Below, in pieces: positions 1 through 11,216 of a DNA stretch of 64,000 bases; position 1 is the stretch's first letter, and every line of letters begins with the position of its first letter. This DNA is from Hygrocybe punicea. Taxonomy: Eukaryota; Basidiomycota; Agaricomycetes; Agaricales; Hygrophoraceae. A model generated the notes under the pieces. The model was not told the DNA's origin, did not search any database, and worked only from the letters and a program-made list of their open reading frames with translations. The stretch covers positions 1,116,001 through 1,180,000 of the forward strand of contig OY744461.1 of assembly GCA_963556145.1 (NCBI GenBank), given 5' to 3'. The translations under genes and the position numbers were made by a program.

Positions 1-391
1 CATCACGCGTCCACCGAAAACGGCCAACGCGGTCAACCCACATCGCATGTACAATGCATGTGACGCGTCAGGACACCCATGGAGAAGCCCGCGTGCGGCT
101 CAATGCTGGCGCAGGGTGTGCCAGCACCCCAGCACCCCAATCTCACCTCGCAAACAGGCTGGCCACGTCAATTGACGTGCGCAGCACTGTTGCGAGGTCA
201 GAATGGTGCAGGGGCACTGAGCACTAGCGGTCCGCGGTTCAGACCGCATTTGGACTGAAACCAAACCGATGCAAATGGTTTGCATCGGTTTCAGTCTGGT
301 TTGGGGACTTTGGATGGAAAACCGGACCATTCGGTTTCCGGTTTGGGCAAAAAGGCCCCAAAATGGACCAAAATGAACTTCCCCAACACTA
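1..391. mobile_element. Right end of a hAT-like non-autonomous element
   Basis: The stretch ends at 391 with ...ccaacacta, and its reverse complement begins TAGTGTTGGGGAAGTTC, close to the terminus TAGTGTTGCCGAAGTTC of the complete element at 3344. Internally it shares with the copies at 3344-4945 and 20764-22183 a segment with tcaattga flanked by cgcgag/ctcgcaa motifs (near 155-205) and then a stretch rich in ggttt/aaacc (245-350). The left end lies outside the window, so the target duplication cannot be checked; the 8 bases after the terminus are gttcctgt. It is inserted in the gypsy pol fragment that begins immediately at 392. Confidence 0.6.
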
Positions 392-2519
392 GTTCCTGTG
401 ATACACCCTCGAGTTCTTTATCACCAATAACAAGCTCTGGCGTAAAGACCATCACGGGAAACACAAGCTCGTCATACCACCCAACCGCCGGCTTCAGTTG
501 CTCAAAGACACTCACAACTCCCTCGGCCATAAAGGCATATTTTCCATCCACATCCGGCTACTCAACCGTTTCTGGTGGCCGCACCTCGACCACAATGTTA
601 AGTGGTACATCCAGTCCTGTCATCAGTGCCAAGTACGGCAAATGCATTATCACCACATTCTGCCAACCGTTGCTACACCGGCCTCGCTATTCCGCAAAGC
701 ATACGTCGACATGATGTTTATGCCATGATCTGGTGGCTACTGATACATTGTCCAAGCCCATTGCTCCCTGTCCGCTTACCCCGAGTTTCAAATGCTATGC
801 CACGAGACTGGCTCGACCATCGGCACGTTCTTGTTTGAAGATATCTTATGCCATTGGGGCGCTCTTGAAGAAATTGTCACAGGGTGCACAGTAGCATACC
901 ATGTCACACAGTATCTTGAAAGTACTTGACAAGTATACTAAATATCATTACTGTAACATTCAACATGGTATTGTAACAGTATTCAGACATAAACTACAAT
1001 ACTTGTGCTCAAATTCAGCTGAAGGTATGAAGGCAAATGAGACTTATACCTTTTCAATAACATCAAGCCTTTTGTTTCACTACTTTTACTGTATTTACAG
1101 CAAAGTACCGTATAGTTCAGATAGAATACTTGCAGCCTAAGATGAATAAAAGTATTAAACTAGTAAGGAAGTTGTGCCACTTTCACTACTAGGATACCTT
1201 TTGAATCCTTTCAAGATACGGTGTGAAATAGTATAGTACTGTTGCCATATTGTGGATTTAAGATACTGTGTCAATACTTTTAAGATACTTTTATTATAAT
1301 AAAAGTACTGAAACAGTATCTTAAAAGTATTGACACAGTATCTTAAATCTACAATATGGCAACAGTACTATACTATTTCACACTGTATCTTGAAAGGATT
1401 CAAAAGGTATCCTAGTAGTGAAAGTGGCACAACTTCCTTACTAGTTTAATACTTTTATTCATCTTAGGCTGCAAGTATTCTATCCGAACTATACGGTACT
1501 TTGCTGTAGATACCGTAAAAGTAGTGAAACAAAAGGCTTGATGTTATTGAAAGGGTATAAGTCTCATTTGCCTTCATACCTTCAGATGAATTTGAGCACA
1601 AGTATTGTAGTTTATGTCTGAATACTGTTACAATACCATGTTGAATGTTATGGTAATGATATTTAGTATACTTGTCAAGTACTTTCAAGATACTGTGTGA
1701 CATGGTATGCAACTGTGCACCCTGTGTGTTGGCAAACCGTTCATGGAAGCACTCAACTATCTCGCATCCTGCTATGGTATCCGACACATCCACATTTCGC
1801 CCTATAACTCACAAGCAAACAGACCCATTGAGCGTCATCACCTAGATGTCCGGGAGGCCATCATGAAAAGTTGTGATGGAGATGAAAAGAAATGGCATAC
1901 CATAACCCACTCTGTATTTTGGGCTGAATGGGTCACCACACACAAAAACCTCGGATACTCTTCCTATTACATCGCACATGGAGTAGAGCCGCTTTTTCCC
2001 TTCAATTTTTCCAAAGCCACGTACATGGTTCCAACACAAGATACGATGTCCACAACCGACCTCATAGTCATTCATGCCCACCAACTTTGTAAATCAGAAG
2101 CCAACCTCAATTGTGTCAAAGAAAAGCTCACCAAGTCTCGGCTTGCATCCGCCCGACAATTTGAAGAGAAATACGCTAACACGATCAAAACTTTTGACTT
2201 CAAACCCAGCAACCTCGTCCTCATCCAGAATTCCCATATCAAAATGTCTCTCAATTGAAAAGCCAAGCTGTGATACTTCAGGCCCATGATTGTTGTCAGG
2301 AAAACTCTCAGCGGGTCATACATACTAGCCAAACTCGACAGTGCAGTTTCTAGATCTCAATATGCCGCTTTCCGAGTTGTACCCTACTATCCCCATTCGA
2401 AGATATCGATACTGTTGGACGATTTCCTGCAATACCCCGATGCCAATGATACCGACTCAAGTGATCTAGATGATCCGACATATCTGCCCTCTATAGACTC
2501 CTTAGCCAACAATGATTAG
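392..2519 (+). pseudogene. Ty3/gypsy-type retrotransposon pol fragment (integrase region), interrupted
   Basis: From about 431 the frame reads into a retroviral-type integrase zinc-binding module (about 498-665) with a His-His-Cys-Cys pattern: HNSLGH, then the segment ending WYIQSCHQCQVRQ. The catalytic core continues after an 849-bp palindromic insertion: at 1727-1860 come GKPF, HISPYNSQANRPIERHH and a helix region. Further on (1900-2250) is the core end and a basic linker, then a stop near 2256, and a second frame (2286-2519) carries the C-terminal VVVRKTLSGSYILAKLD region that follows the integrase in this family. No reverse transcriptase, RNase H, gag or LTR is visible; the upstream half is cut by the hAT-like element ending at 391. 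This is a relic: at least one insertion, one frame break and a missing segment around the second catalytic Asp (the junction reads EEIV|GKPF). Confidence 0.8.
878..1726. mobile_element. 849-bp near-perfect palindromic (foldback) element
   Basis: Almost every base from 878 to about 1295 is repeated in reverse complement from about 1300 to 1726, leaving a loop of only a few bases around 1290-1300 (ttattataat). The ends read CACAGGGTGCACAGT and its complement. Directly flanking are TGT at 875-877 and TGT at 1727-1729, a plausible 3-bp target duplication; removing the element plus one TGT joins the two parts of the integrase in frame. A terminus starting CAC with a 3-bp duplication recalls CACTA/EnSpm-type elements, but CACAG is not the canonical end, so the superfamily is a guess. 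It has no coding capacity: the two equal reading frames on opposite strands are a mirror effect. Confidence 0.75.
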
Positions 2520-3343
2520 GCATTTCTTTTATCTTATCTTGTCCATTTTATATTTCTATATTTAGCACTTAGTCCTTTTCTGACAATACGACAAATGATG
2601 CGAACAGTCCCATTTCTTCGGGAGCCATTGGCTTTCCTTCACTGGGTGAACATGCTGAAATGTCTTTATATATACAATATTCTTTTTATTTTATTTACAG
2701 GGACACATTTTTATATATACATTTTAGAGGCGGCTGCACTCGTAATCCCACCTCATCAAAACCAACATCGCCAACACCCGCTTGTGATCAATTCGAAGCC
2801 TTTGTAACTGTTGGCCATACCGGATTAAATGCCGGTTCACCTCAGCACCTAAGGTTCCCAACTCCTCCGTCAGCGTGGCGAGTCGTGCGGAAACGCTTCT
2901 GAAACTTTCTATCACCCCATCGAATGGGTTTCCTTCGGAATCTGCCCTAGGCCATTTCATTGGCCACTCCTCATCTATCTCTTCTACCTCCTCGTCCAAT
3001 TCCGACTCCACCTCTTCAATTGGCCGCTTACTTGACGATGCCCCAATGGGCCTCTTCCGGATCGTTTTGGTGGTGAATGAAAGCGGTTTCCTCGTACCCA
3101 CTACCTCTTTCCCTTACCGGTGTCTGCCTTGCGTCATCCCCCACCCGTCCCATGTGTCGTGTTGGTACATTTCTTTTTCAATCTTCGGCACCATTCACAA
3201 ACGTATCCGTTCACACCTCAGCATGTCTCTTGAGCCTTGACGCAATTCATGCATGGCTGCAGGGGAAATGGTCTGGTAAACCTTTATGAAGCTCAGTAGT
3301 TAAGGACAGATACAGGACAAAAGAACTTACTGTGGTTCCTTCC

Positions 3344-4945
3344 TAGTGTTGCCGAAGTTCGGTTCGGTCCGGTTTTTCGAGTTTTTTGGAAAACCTGAAC
3401 CGAAACTGCCGGTTCGGTTCAGCCATTTGCTGAACCTGAACTGAAACTGTGCAGAACGGTTTCATGGTGTTCGGTTCACATTTAAACGCGTTCAAACCGC
3501 TGAACCGTGGCGGGGAGGGGGCCTAGACCATTCATGTGGTCCACGGCAGCCCACTCTCCATGGTGGGGTTGCGTAAATACCTCGTGAATGACATCCGCTG
3601 CTCTTCGTGAGGTAGGTGTGGCACCCGTACCCACGGAACCCATACCCGCCGTGATCCATCCTAACAATCTCGCGAAGAATGGGGCCACATCAATTGACGC
3701 GCTCCATCTGTTTTTGCAAGGTTGGGTTGGGGCCAGGGACTTTCCATGGGCGTCCACACGTGCTGATGACCTCACGAAGAACGGGGCATGTCAATTGACA
3801 CGCTCCGTCTGTTTTCGCGAGGTTGGATGGGGCTGGGGACTTCCTATGGGCATCTGCACATCAATTGACACGGCTAGGGCGTGTTCGTGAGGTGGGTCTT
3901 CGTCGTCACCTCATCCATTCCCCTCGTTAGCCGATGTCGTTGGGACTGGATTTGGGGGACGTACCTGGGCTGGTAGGTGGGTGCACCACCCTCCCAGCCT
4001 TCAACTCCCCATCGTCGTCGTCGTCGTCATCGTCGTCGTGTTGGTGTTGGTGTTGTAAGTGGTGGTGGAGGCGACAATGGTCACGATCATCCACGTTTGA
4101 CGCGGCAGGTGGCTGCTGCCACCGGTGTTGCTCTGCTGCTGCTGCCGGCGTTGCTGTTGCTGCTGCTGCTGCTGCTGTTGCTGTTGCGGTTGCGGTTGCT
4201 GCTGCTGCTGTTGCAGTTGCAGTTGCTGGGGATCATTTGGCCGTCGTTGTCATCGTCGCTGTCGTTGTCGTCGGGGTGGTGGCATTGGTGGTGTTGCCAC
4301 TGCCGTTGCTGCTGCTGCTGCCCAGGCGATGACATCGCACTGCAACCAGACCAAGGCAAACCCGCTCTACATCTTGTCAAGGGCCTCCTCGCATTTGCTA
4401 CTGGAAAAGATGCAGATGGGAACCCCGGGCTCACCACCGCCGACCTCTCGCGCTACTCCGGGGCGTGCCGCGCTGCTGCCGCTGCTGCCATTGATTCACT
4501 CCGACTCACATTGGAACATGAGGGAGGTTGTTGGGTGGAGTTTACCGTAGGCGCCTCCTTTATGCGGTCAAGGTGGGCCACGGGGGGCTGTTCTATGTAA
4601 GAAAATGTCAGTAAAATATAGTATGAAGCCGTTACTTACCGTGGTTGTTGAGTAATATTAGTGTTGAGTCGAAATTGGGGTGTCGCACGAGTATGTTTAA
4701 GGTCACATGACCTAAGTTCATGCGACTGCATAGAAAAAAATGTGAAAAATTAGGTATCTAAATGAGTATCTACATAGGTAACTATACATTACGGTTTGCG
4801 GTTTGAACCGCATGTCAGTGCCAGAACCGCAAACTGAACCAGCAGTTCGGTTCAGCCAAATGGCTGAACCAGAACCAAACTTCCGGTTTGGTTTGCAGTT
4901 CAAACCAGGTTCGGATCGGTTCCAAACCAAACTTCGGCATCACTA
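3344..4945. mobile_element. 1.6-kb hAT-like non-autonomous element with 8-bp TSD
   Basis: The left end TAGTGTTGCCGAAGTTCGG matches the reverse complement of the right end (TAGTGATGCCGAAGTTTGG). The element is flanked by a perfect 8-bp direct duplication TTCCTTCC (3336-3343 and 4946-4953), the hallmark of hAT insertions. Subterminal 100-150 bp at both ends are built of short ggttc/gaacc words. Inside are a 3600-3900 block with tcaattga/cgcgag motifs repeated, a CTG/GTT-rich low-complexity tract (4010-4325), and a possible minus-strand intron (GTAAGT donor near 4,636). No transposase domain is recognisable. It lies exactly at the end of an exon of the antisense coiled-coil gene. Confidence 0.85.
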
Positions 4946-5660
4946 TTCCTTCCACATTCTCAATTTCCACACCTGGCATCTCCACATCCCCTAGATTGGC
5001 TGGTTGCTCTGGTGCCGGTTCGATGAGCTCTTCTTCAAATCTGACTATGACTTTGCCTTCCAGAATCGGCAGGACTTCCCGCTCACCTGTGATCGATGTG
5101 TTGGTGACATTTGTTTGTCCCCACTGCTCCTTGCTGACCTGTTGCTGGTATGCGACCTGCTCCCTCTCAACCTGGTCCGCCTCCTGGGTCCACTGCTGCC
5201 CTTCCTTCTCAATCCTGAGCCTCTCCTGCCTCTCCTCTGCAGCTGCTCGCCATCTCTCCACCTCTGCTCATGCCTGTGTCTCTGCCAACCATCTTGCCTC
5301 CTCTTCCCGTGCAGCCACCTTCTCATCCACCCACCATTTTGCATCTTCCTCCTCCTGTCTAGCCCACTCAGTCATCTCCGTCAACCACTCTTCCAGCGTG
5401 TCTGCATATGCCTGCCAATCTTCCCACAAAGGGGGCATCACTATATGTTTGCCCGTGGCTTTGAGCTCGGCCACGATGCCGTTATATTCCCACTGATGGA
5501 TAGTGTTAGTTGTTCAGGACCTCCTCTCCGGATGAAAGACTCACCATGACCTTTCTGCAGCCAATCAACCACTGCCATGGCAGGCCTTTGTTCCCATCGA
5601 TCATCCCCACGTAGCCGTCGTCGGGGTACATGGCGATTCGGTCCACGGTGTCCTGGTAAT

Positions 5661-7500
5661 CCAGTAGACCCAGTCGTTTTGGTTAACCCAATCACAGATA
5701 TAGTTGCAAAAGGTAGGTACACATAGCGCAGTTGCTTGCTGGGGGGGTAGGTTAACCCAAAAGACAGCTCTTGCTGGGGAAATGTGGTGTGGTAGGTTGA
5801 CCCAGGTACAGCTCTTGCTGGTCAAGGGCAGCTGGGTGGGTCAACCTGGTGTCAGCTCTGCAATGGGGTAGGTTAACCTGGGGCAGCTATTCCAGGATGG
5901 TTGGGTTGACCCAGGCCCAGCTGTTCAAGCAATGTGGGTTGACCCGACTTCAGCTGTTGCTGCAGAACTGGGTTGACCTGGGTCCAGCACTTGCTATAGC
6001 ACTGGGTTGACCCCGGTCCAGCACTTGCTGCAGCACTGGGTTGACTGGCATCCAGATATTGCTATAGCACTGGGTTGACCCCAGTCCAGCACTTGCTGCA
6101 GCACTGGGTTGACCGGGGTCCAGATATTGCTGTAGCACTGGGTTGACCTCAGTCCAGCAATTTCTGCAGCATCAGGTTGACCCTCGACCAGCTCTTGCTG
6201 CAGGCTTGCGTTCACTGGGGCCCAGCTATAGCTGCACCACTTGGTTTACCTGGGTCCAGCACTTCCTTCAGGGTAGGTTGATTGGGGTTCAGCCCATCCT
6301 GTAACATTGCATTGATTCCAGACCCACTCATGTAGCAGGATTGGGTTCAGGAGGGTCCAGCTATTGCTCCAGCATTGGGTTGACATGGCCCTGCCCTTGC
6401 TGCAGAATTGAGTTGACCCTTGCCCAGCTCTCAATGCAGGATTGCATTAACCAGGGTCTACCGCTTCCTGCAATGTGGGCCCATGTCGGTCCACTGGATT
6501 GAGCCACATCCCACTTCGTCTGCATGTATTGCATGTTGACAACATTGAACAGAGCTCACAACAGCTCAAGCCAATATTTATTCAGAAACTGCCATATATA
6601 TAAAGCAATCAAAATGTTTCAATCTGTACTTCAAGTAAATGTACCATGTAATATAATTTGAATGCAATTATTACAGTAAAAGCACAGGGAATAGCAAAAT
6701 TACACAATTATTATTTTGACAATGCACAATATCTTACTTTTACTATCAGCTAACAGCCATTACAGGAGCTACTTATCCCCAATGACAATCTTTGGCAAAA
6801 TCAGAAATTACCCCACTTGGAATATTGTGCTTTTCTATTTCATATTGCTCAATTCTTTATTGGAATCAATATATATAACCTCACTATTACTTAAAGTAGA
6901 CACATAAATTTAATGATTATTAAAATACATAATTAAATAGTACAGGGCAGGAGGCAGGTGAGAGGAAGGTGTGGTGGGTGTGGAGTGGGAGGAAGGGTGT
7001 GGGTGTGGGAGGAAGGTGGGTGTGGGAGTAGAGGAAGGTGGGTGTGTGAGAAGGGAGTGGGAGTGGGAGAAGTGGGAATATAGGAAGGCAGCAGGGAAGG
7101 GCAGCAGGGAGAGGGGGAGAGGGAGAGGGAGAAGGAGAGGGAGGAGAGTGGGATGTACATACCTGTGGCGTTCCCCTCGTCCTCGTCGTCTTCATCTACG
7201 TCTCTGCCGTCCTCGTCCCCGTCGTTCCCGTCCCTGTCGTTCCCGTCGTCCCCATCCCCATCGTCCCCGTCCCCACATTCCCGTTCCTGTTCCCCTCGTT
7301 CCCCTTGTTGTCGTCATCGTCCTCATTGTCATTGTCATCCCCCGTAGTCCTCGTTGTCCGCTGGATCGTCGTCGTCATCTCCGTCGTCCTGTCGTCCCCT
7401 CGCTGGCCATCTCTGTCCCCATCGTCTTCCCCTGGCTGGCTGTATGCACCCTCGCCGTCGCTGTCCTCATCGTTGCAGCTGCGATTGTCTCAGCCCTCTG
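5661..7500 (+). repeat. Left long terminal inverted repeat of the 7.4-kb element
   Basis: The arm consists of an outer part with short spaced words, a tandem array (5870-6460), an AT-rich unique part (6540-6940) and a purine-rich tract of GGGAGG/GTGGG words (6950-7150) followed by a CGTC-rich segment (7190-7440). Similarity to the right arm is almost complete to about 7445 and fades by about 7510. Confidence 0.8.
5870..6460. repeat. Subterminal tandem array of about 34-bp units (left arm)
   Basis: Degenerate units of about 30-36 bp with the core GGGTTGACC(C/T)...CAGC(A/T)(C/A)TTGCTGCAGCA follow each other, best preserved between 5,930 and 6,190. Each unit pairs a GGTTGACC half with a short inverted TTGCTGCAGCAA-like palindrome. 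The mirror copy is at about 12,270-12,870. Such arrays in long terminal repeats are often transposase binding sites; that role is inferred here. Confidence 0.75.
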
Positions 7501-7547
7501 TCTCAGTCATTGGCGCATCCTCGTACCTGGCATCGTGGCCTTGTTTC

Positions 7548-8191
7548 TAGGGCCGGTCAGGGGTACACCCGCAGTGCTCTGGGGCTGTACTCGGACCCGT
7601 ACCCGTCACGGGTACGTACCCGAGGCCAAAAGTACGGGTATGGCACGGGTTTTGCAGGGGTACAGGAAGAAACATGCAAAATACCCCATTTTTACCTGTT
7701 TTTTGTGGTTTTTATGGTTATTGTGGACGGAATACTGGCCAGATCCCTTAAGTATAAAGGTACACAATGTTCCGAATAGTGTGGAGAGTGTTGAGAGCAT
7801 TTTTACATATTTTTACAAGCAATGATTCTCATTATATCCCTCAAAAACATGCAAAATACCCCATTTTTACATGTTTTTGGTGGTTTTGATGATTATTGTG
7901 GACGGAATACTGGTCAGATCCCTTTAGTGTAAAGGAACACAATGTTTAGAATACCGTGGGGAGTGTTTAGAGCATTGTCACATATTTTTACAAGCAATGA
8001 TTCTCATTATATCCCTCAAAAATAGCAAAAAATACCCCAAAAATTGAGTTTTTGATGTTTCTTCTCCCAAAAAAAATACAGCCCATACCCGTGTGGGTAC
8101 TGCGGGTATTCTGAGGCTGGACTCGTACCCTTAACCCGTGGTACCCGTACTCTTAACCCCTGGGGGTATTGCATACCCTCGACCTGCCCTA
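7548..8191. mobile_element. 644-bp hAT-like MITE with 8-bp TSD
   Basis: The left end TAGGGCCGGTCAGGGGTA corresponds to the right end read in reverse complement (TAGGGCAGGTCGAGGGTA). Both sides carry a perfect 8-bp duplication CTTGTTTC (7540-7547 and 8192-8199). The ends are rich in gtaccc/gggtac words, which sets it apart from the ggttcg-rich family at 3344. The middle is a two-copy tandem duplication. No coding sequence is evident. Confidence 0.85.
7671..8025. repeat. Two-copy tandem duplication of about 175 bp
   Basis: The block starting AACATGCAAAATACCCCAT at 7671 recurs at 7846 with a handful of substitutions and runs to about 8025. It forms the core of the 644-bp hAT-like element. Confidence 0.8.
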
Positions 8192-8235
8192 CTTGTTTCC
8201 GTGGCCGTTTTCATCAGCATCCATTCTGTTTGCTG

Positions 8236-8420
8236 GGGTGGCTGTTGCAGCAGGTGCTGCGAGCCCCTAGGACCCCGAGGACCCTTAGATAGTCTTTCCC
8301 TTTCCTGTTAGTAGCTTAGTCATCCATTCAGGGTTTTCCCAGCTTCTCCCTCCCAGCTTCTCCCTCCCAGCTGCGGCTCCTCCTGAGCCTTTCCCCTTGA
8401 GGTTCGGAGAGTCGTTCTCC
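8236..8420 (+). repeat. Dispersed repeat, copy 1
   Basis: The sequence around CTAGGACCCCGAGGACCC, followed by a TAGCTTAGTCA word and TTCAGGGTTTTCC, is found again at 15,187-15,330 in the same orientation with moderate divergence. It lies in the inner part of the 7.4-kb element, so the second copy may be a fragment of a related element. Confidence 0.6.
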
Positions 8421-9516
8421 ACTGTGGTGTTGTCTTCTGGGCTGGTGTTGGTTGCGGTTCGGGTTCAACTGTGTTGTGGGTGTAGCTGCAATCACTATAA
8501 TCATTAGGGTACAACTCACAAAAAATTAAAAAAGAAATACTCTTCTGCACCCATAAACAAGGAACTCGAACTGGCAGTTGCCAATTTCCCAAATGGCCAG
8601 ACATGGAAGTGTGGCTGAAGCTTTTGAATCTTCTGGCATGCACAACAAGGCATGTATACCCAAAGTGAGATCCTGAAAAGATGTAAATATGGTACACCTA
8701 CTCTCATGTCAAATTTTGTATTTTATTTGGCCCTGCATAAAGAGTTATTCACAATTTATTCCATTCCTCTGTCAGAATTGGCCCCTTAATGATCTAACTT
8801 GGTCTGAAAAATCTGAAATTAATCTAAGGAGTACTTGAATAAGTACTCATTGTGGTACACATAAGTGCCTGATTGTTGGTGGACCAGGACCTATGTTGCA
8901 GCTAGCAAATGCACAGAATTGTGCATTGTGGCTACCTCAACCAAAATCAAAACTTGCTGTCCAAACTAGCTGCTTTACTTTGAACCCGTCAAAATTTTCT
9001 TGGCTACAACACATTCCTGGGACCACCAAGTGCCAGGCACTGATTATGAATACAATGGATACTTTACATAGTAGTTTCAAAATTATTCTCATATTTTTCA
9101 GAGCAATATTGGTAAAGTTGCACTTTAAGGGTCTGAAATTGGCAGGGAGGTATCAATGAATATCTCTCTATGTAGGTCACAATAAAATACAGAATTGGGG
9201 TAGGAGGTAGTTATAGGCTAATTCTATCCTCACATGATCTTAAATGTGTTACAAAGTTGTTGTGCTCTATGCAATAACATTGAGAAAAGTCAGATCATGG
9301 TTACATATAAGGCAACTCGCACCCATTTGGGCAATTGGCAACTTCCAGCGTGGGGTTCAATTGTCGCGTACTCCACGATGCATCCACGAGAACAGCAACA
9401 GCAGCAAAATGAAGTAGAAGGTAAGTAGATTTCTTATCTATTACTATGCTAACTAATATTGTTGTTTTTATGTAGAACTTTCTCACTGCCGCGCTGGGAA
9501 TGGACCACAACACACA

Positions 9517-11181
9517 TAGGCATATGCAGGGGTATACGGACCCCTGCGGGTTTTGTACCCCTGACCCGTCAGGTTTGGGTATGGGTAGCCAAATCCAAAC
9601 CCGCGAGAAACCCATGATCCATGGTCAACCCGCGGGTAGCCGTGACTGAAATGTGACTTCCTGTCACAACCACCCAACACAGTAACGGAGCAGAGCGGTT
9701 CGTGATTGCGAACTGTTCTGCTCAAGGTAAGTCTCTTTTTTCATTGAAAATTTAATACATTTACTAATTAAAACTGTTTTAGTGCATTGTTGTGGTGCTA
9801 GGCTACAGCCAGTCAACACCAACACCGCCATCCAACACCATCCACACCACCAACCTTGATCGGAAATGGCACTACCAATGGCACTACCAATGGCAACGGC
9901 AACGGCAACAGCAGCACCAACACCAATGGCAGCACCAACACCAATGCCAACACCATCCAACACGCAAACGCAAATGCCATCCAAACACCACCACCACCCA
10001 ACACCATCCACCAAGGTTACCACCACCAACACGAACAGCAGTGGCAATGGCAACACCAGCGGCAACGGCCACGCAACAGGAGTGGACAGGGACATCAGCC
10101 GCAACACCCCATCTCCCCACGTTCAGGCGCCGGCTGCCAGCACCCACGCCCAATGACGTGGACGAGCGACAAACAGCGGCACACAGGAGGATGACAGGGA
10201 CAGTGGGGTGGAGCCGTGACAGCAGAACGAGGAGGGTTGGTGAACGCAAAGGATGGGCAGGGCGGGGCAAAGTACCCCGCCCTCTGTTTATTTTATTTTA
10301 ATAAAATGTATTTATTATTGTAATACACGGGTCGTCGGGTTACCCGCGACCCATCTCATACCCGTCCAACCCGCCAGAGGACCCCGGCTTGTCTGAGCCT
10401 AGGATAGATCCCCGACCTGGACAAAATTTTGAGGTTTTGGTCAAAATGTCAGATGCCAATCCAGACATGGAGGGCCAGAAATGGTGGTACAGCCAGATCC
10501 ATTGTCCGGACATGGCCATCCAACTTGCAGAAATGCCAGATCCATGTCCGGACATCCTAACCAGGTAATGACCCCGGTGGAACATATTTATACTACCATA
10601 TATAGCATCATGCAACAGAAAAATTTGTTCAATGTCAACTGCTCCTCATACAGCTCAGTTTCACCCTCTACCAGACATGTCCCTTGTCAACCAAGTCATC
10701 AACATTGAACTTGGAGAAAAAGAAGCCATTCTCTTCAGGACATTACAGAAGTGCCAAAAAATGTTGGCCAAGGATGTCAAGGAGTCCCAGAAGTGCAGCC
10801 AAAGCAAGGAAGATGAGGAAATAGACTGGTATAGCGTAGATACCCTTAGGCGAAGTAGAGGATTTTTTTGAGATTTTTTGGTAATTTTAGGGACATTTTT
10901 AGTATGCTTGATCCGTCATCCGGACATATTTTCGGTGTATATGTAGGCCAGATCCATCATCCGGACATCAAACAACCCCAGAGCAAAAATTTTGTCTGGA
11001 CATATTTTTCAGAAATTGGCAGAAATCGGATCTAACATTTTTTGGGACAAGCCGGGGTCCTCCCGCCAGCTATCCAAATGGACCCACCGCCTGACCCGTA
11101 CCCGCGACCTGGGTACAGGTATTTGTCCGATCGGGTACAGGTCCATGGGAAATACCTGGGGGTTACCCGTGCGGGTGCCTA
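9517..11181. mobile_element. hAT-like element with TAGGCA ends, carrying a nested element
   Basis: The left end TAGGCATATGCAGGGGTA and the reverse complement of the right end (TAGGCACCCGCACGGGTA) form a short inverted repeat. The flanks AACACACA (9509-9516) and AACACGCA (11182-11189) match at 7 of 8 positions, a slightly decayed hAT-type duplication. Inside are a low-complexity tract of GGCAAC/CACCAA words (9,830-10,100) that translates to Ala/Thr/Pro- or His/Gln-rich peptides, and a plausible plus-strand intron (GTAAGT at 9,727 to TTTTAG near 9,781). These could be remnants of a transposase N-terminus, but no domain can be named. Confidence 0.7.
10378..11061. mobile_element. 684-bp TIR element nested in the 9517-11181 element
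   Basis: The left end AGGACCCCGGCTTGTC is exactly complementary to the right end GACAAGCCGGGGTCCT. An exact 8-bp duplication CCCGCCAG flanks it (10,370-10,377 and 11,062-11,069). Subterminal copies of the word agatcca(t)(t/g)tccggacat occur in both orientations (10,490-10,560 and 10,910-10,980) and may be binding sites. A GACCT-rich interior has no recognisable coding region. Confidence 0.85.
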
Positions 11182-11216
11182 AACACGCATGCCCACACCA
11201 CGTCACCTCAATGCCC

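Noticed and set aside
901..1793. Equal open frames on both strands around the palindrome (78-109 codons)
   Set aside because: They are mirror images of the same sequence in the two arms, have no recognisable motif, and carry no splice or start evidence; an artefact of the palindrome.
392..2519. LTRs for the gypsy fragment
   Set aside because: No pair of long direct repeats with TG...CA ends was found on either side; the 5' side is cut off by another element.
3934..4600. Overlapping long frames in CTG/GTT-rich sequence
   Set aside because: All six frames are open because of low-complexity composition; residues are runs of Ala, Val, Cys, Leu or Ser. Not genes.
5870..6460. Regularly spaced units reminiscent of a CRISPR array
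   Set aside because: Units are adjacent and degenerate with no unique spacers and no cas genes; the genome is eukaryotic. Interpreted as a subterminal transposon array.
7153..7550. Ser/Pro/Arg-rich frames in the arms of the 7.4-kb element, with mirror copies at 11,203-11,800
   Set aside because: Present on both strands and in both arms, driven by CGTC/GGGAGG repeats; no domain.
8563..9347. Possible inverted ends AACTGGCAGTTGCCAAT (about 8,570) and TTGGCAACTTCC (about 9,337)
   Set aside because: About 20 bp are complementary, but no target duplication and no clear outer limit were found, so not listed as an element.
9792..10301. His/Gln- and Ala/Thr-rich frames
   Set aside because: Simple sequence in the interior of a hAT-like element, no conserved region.
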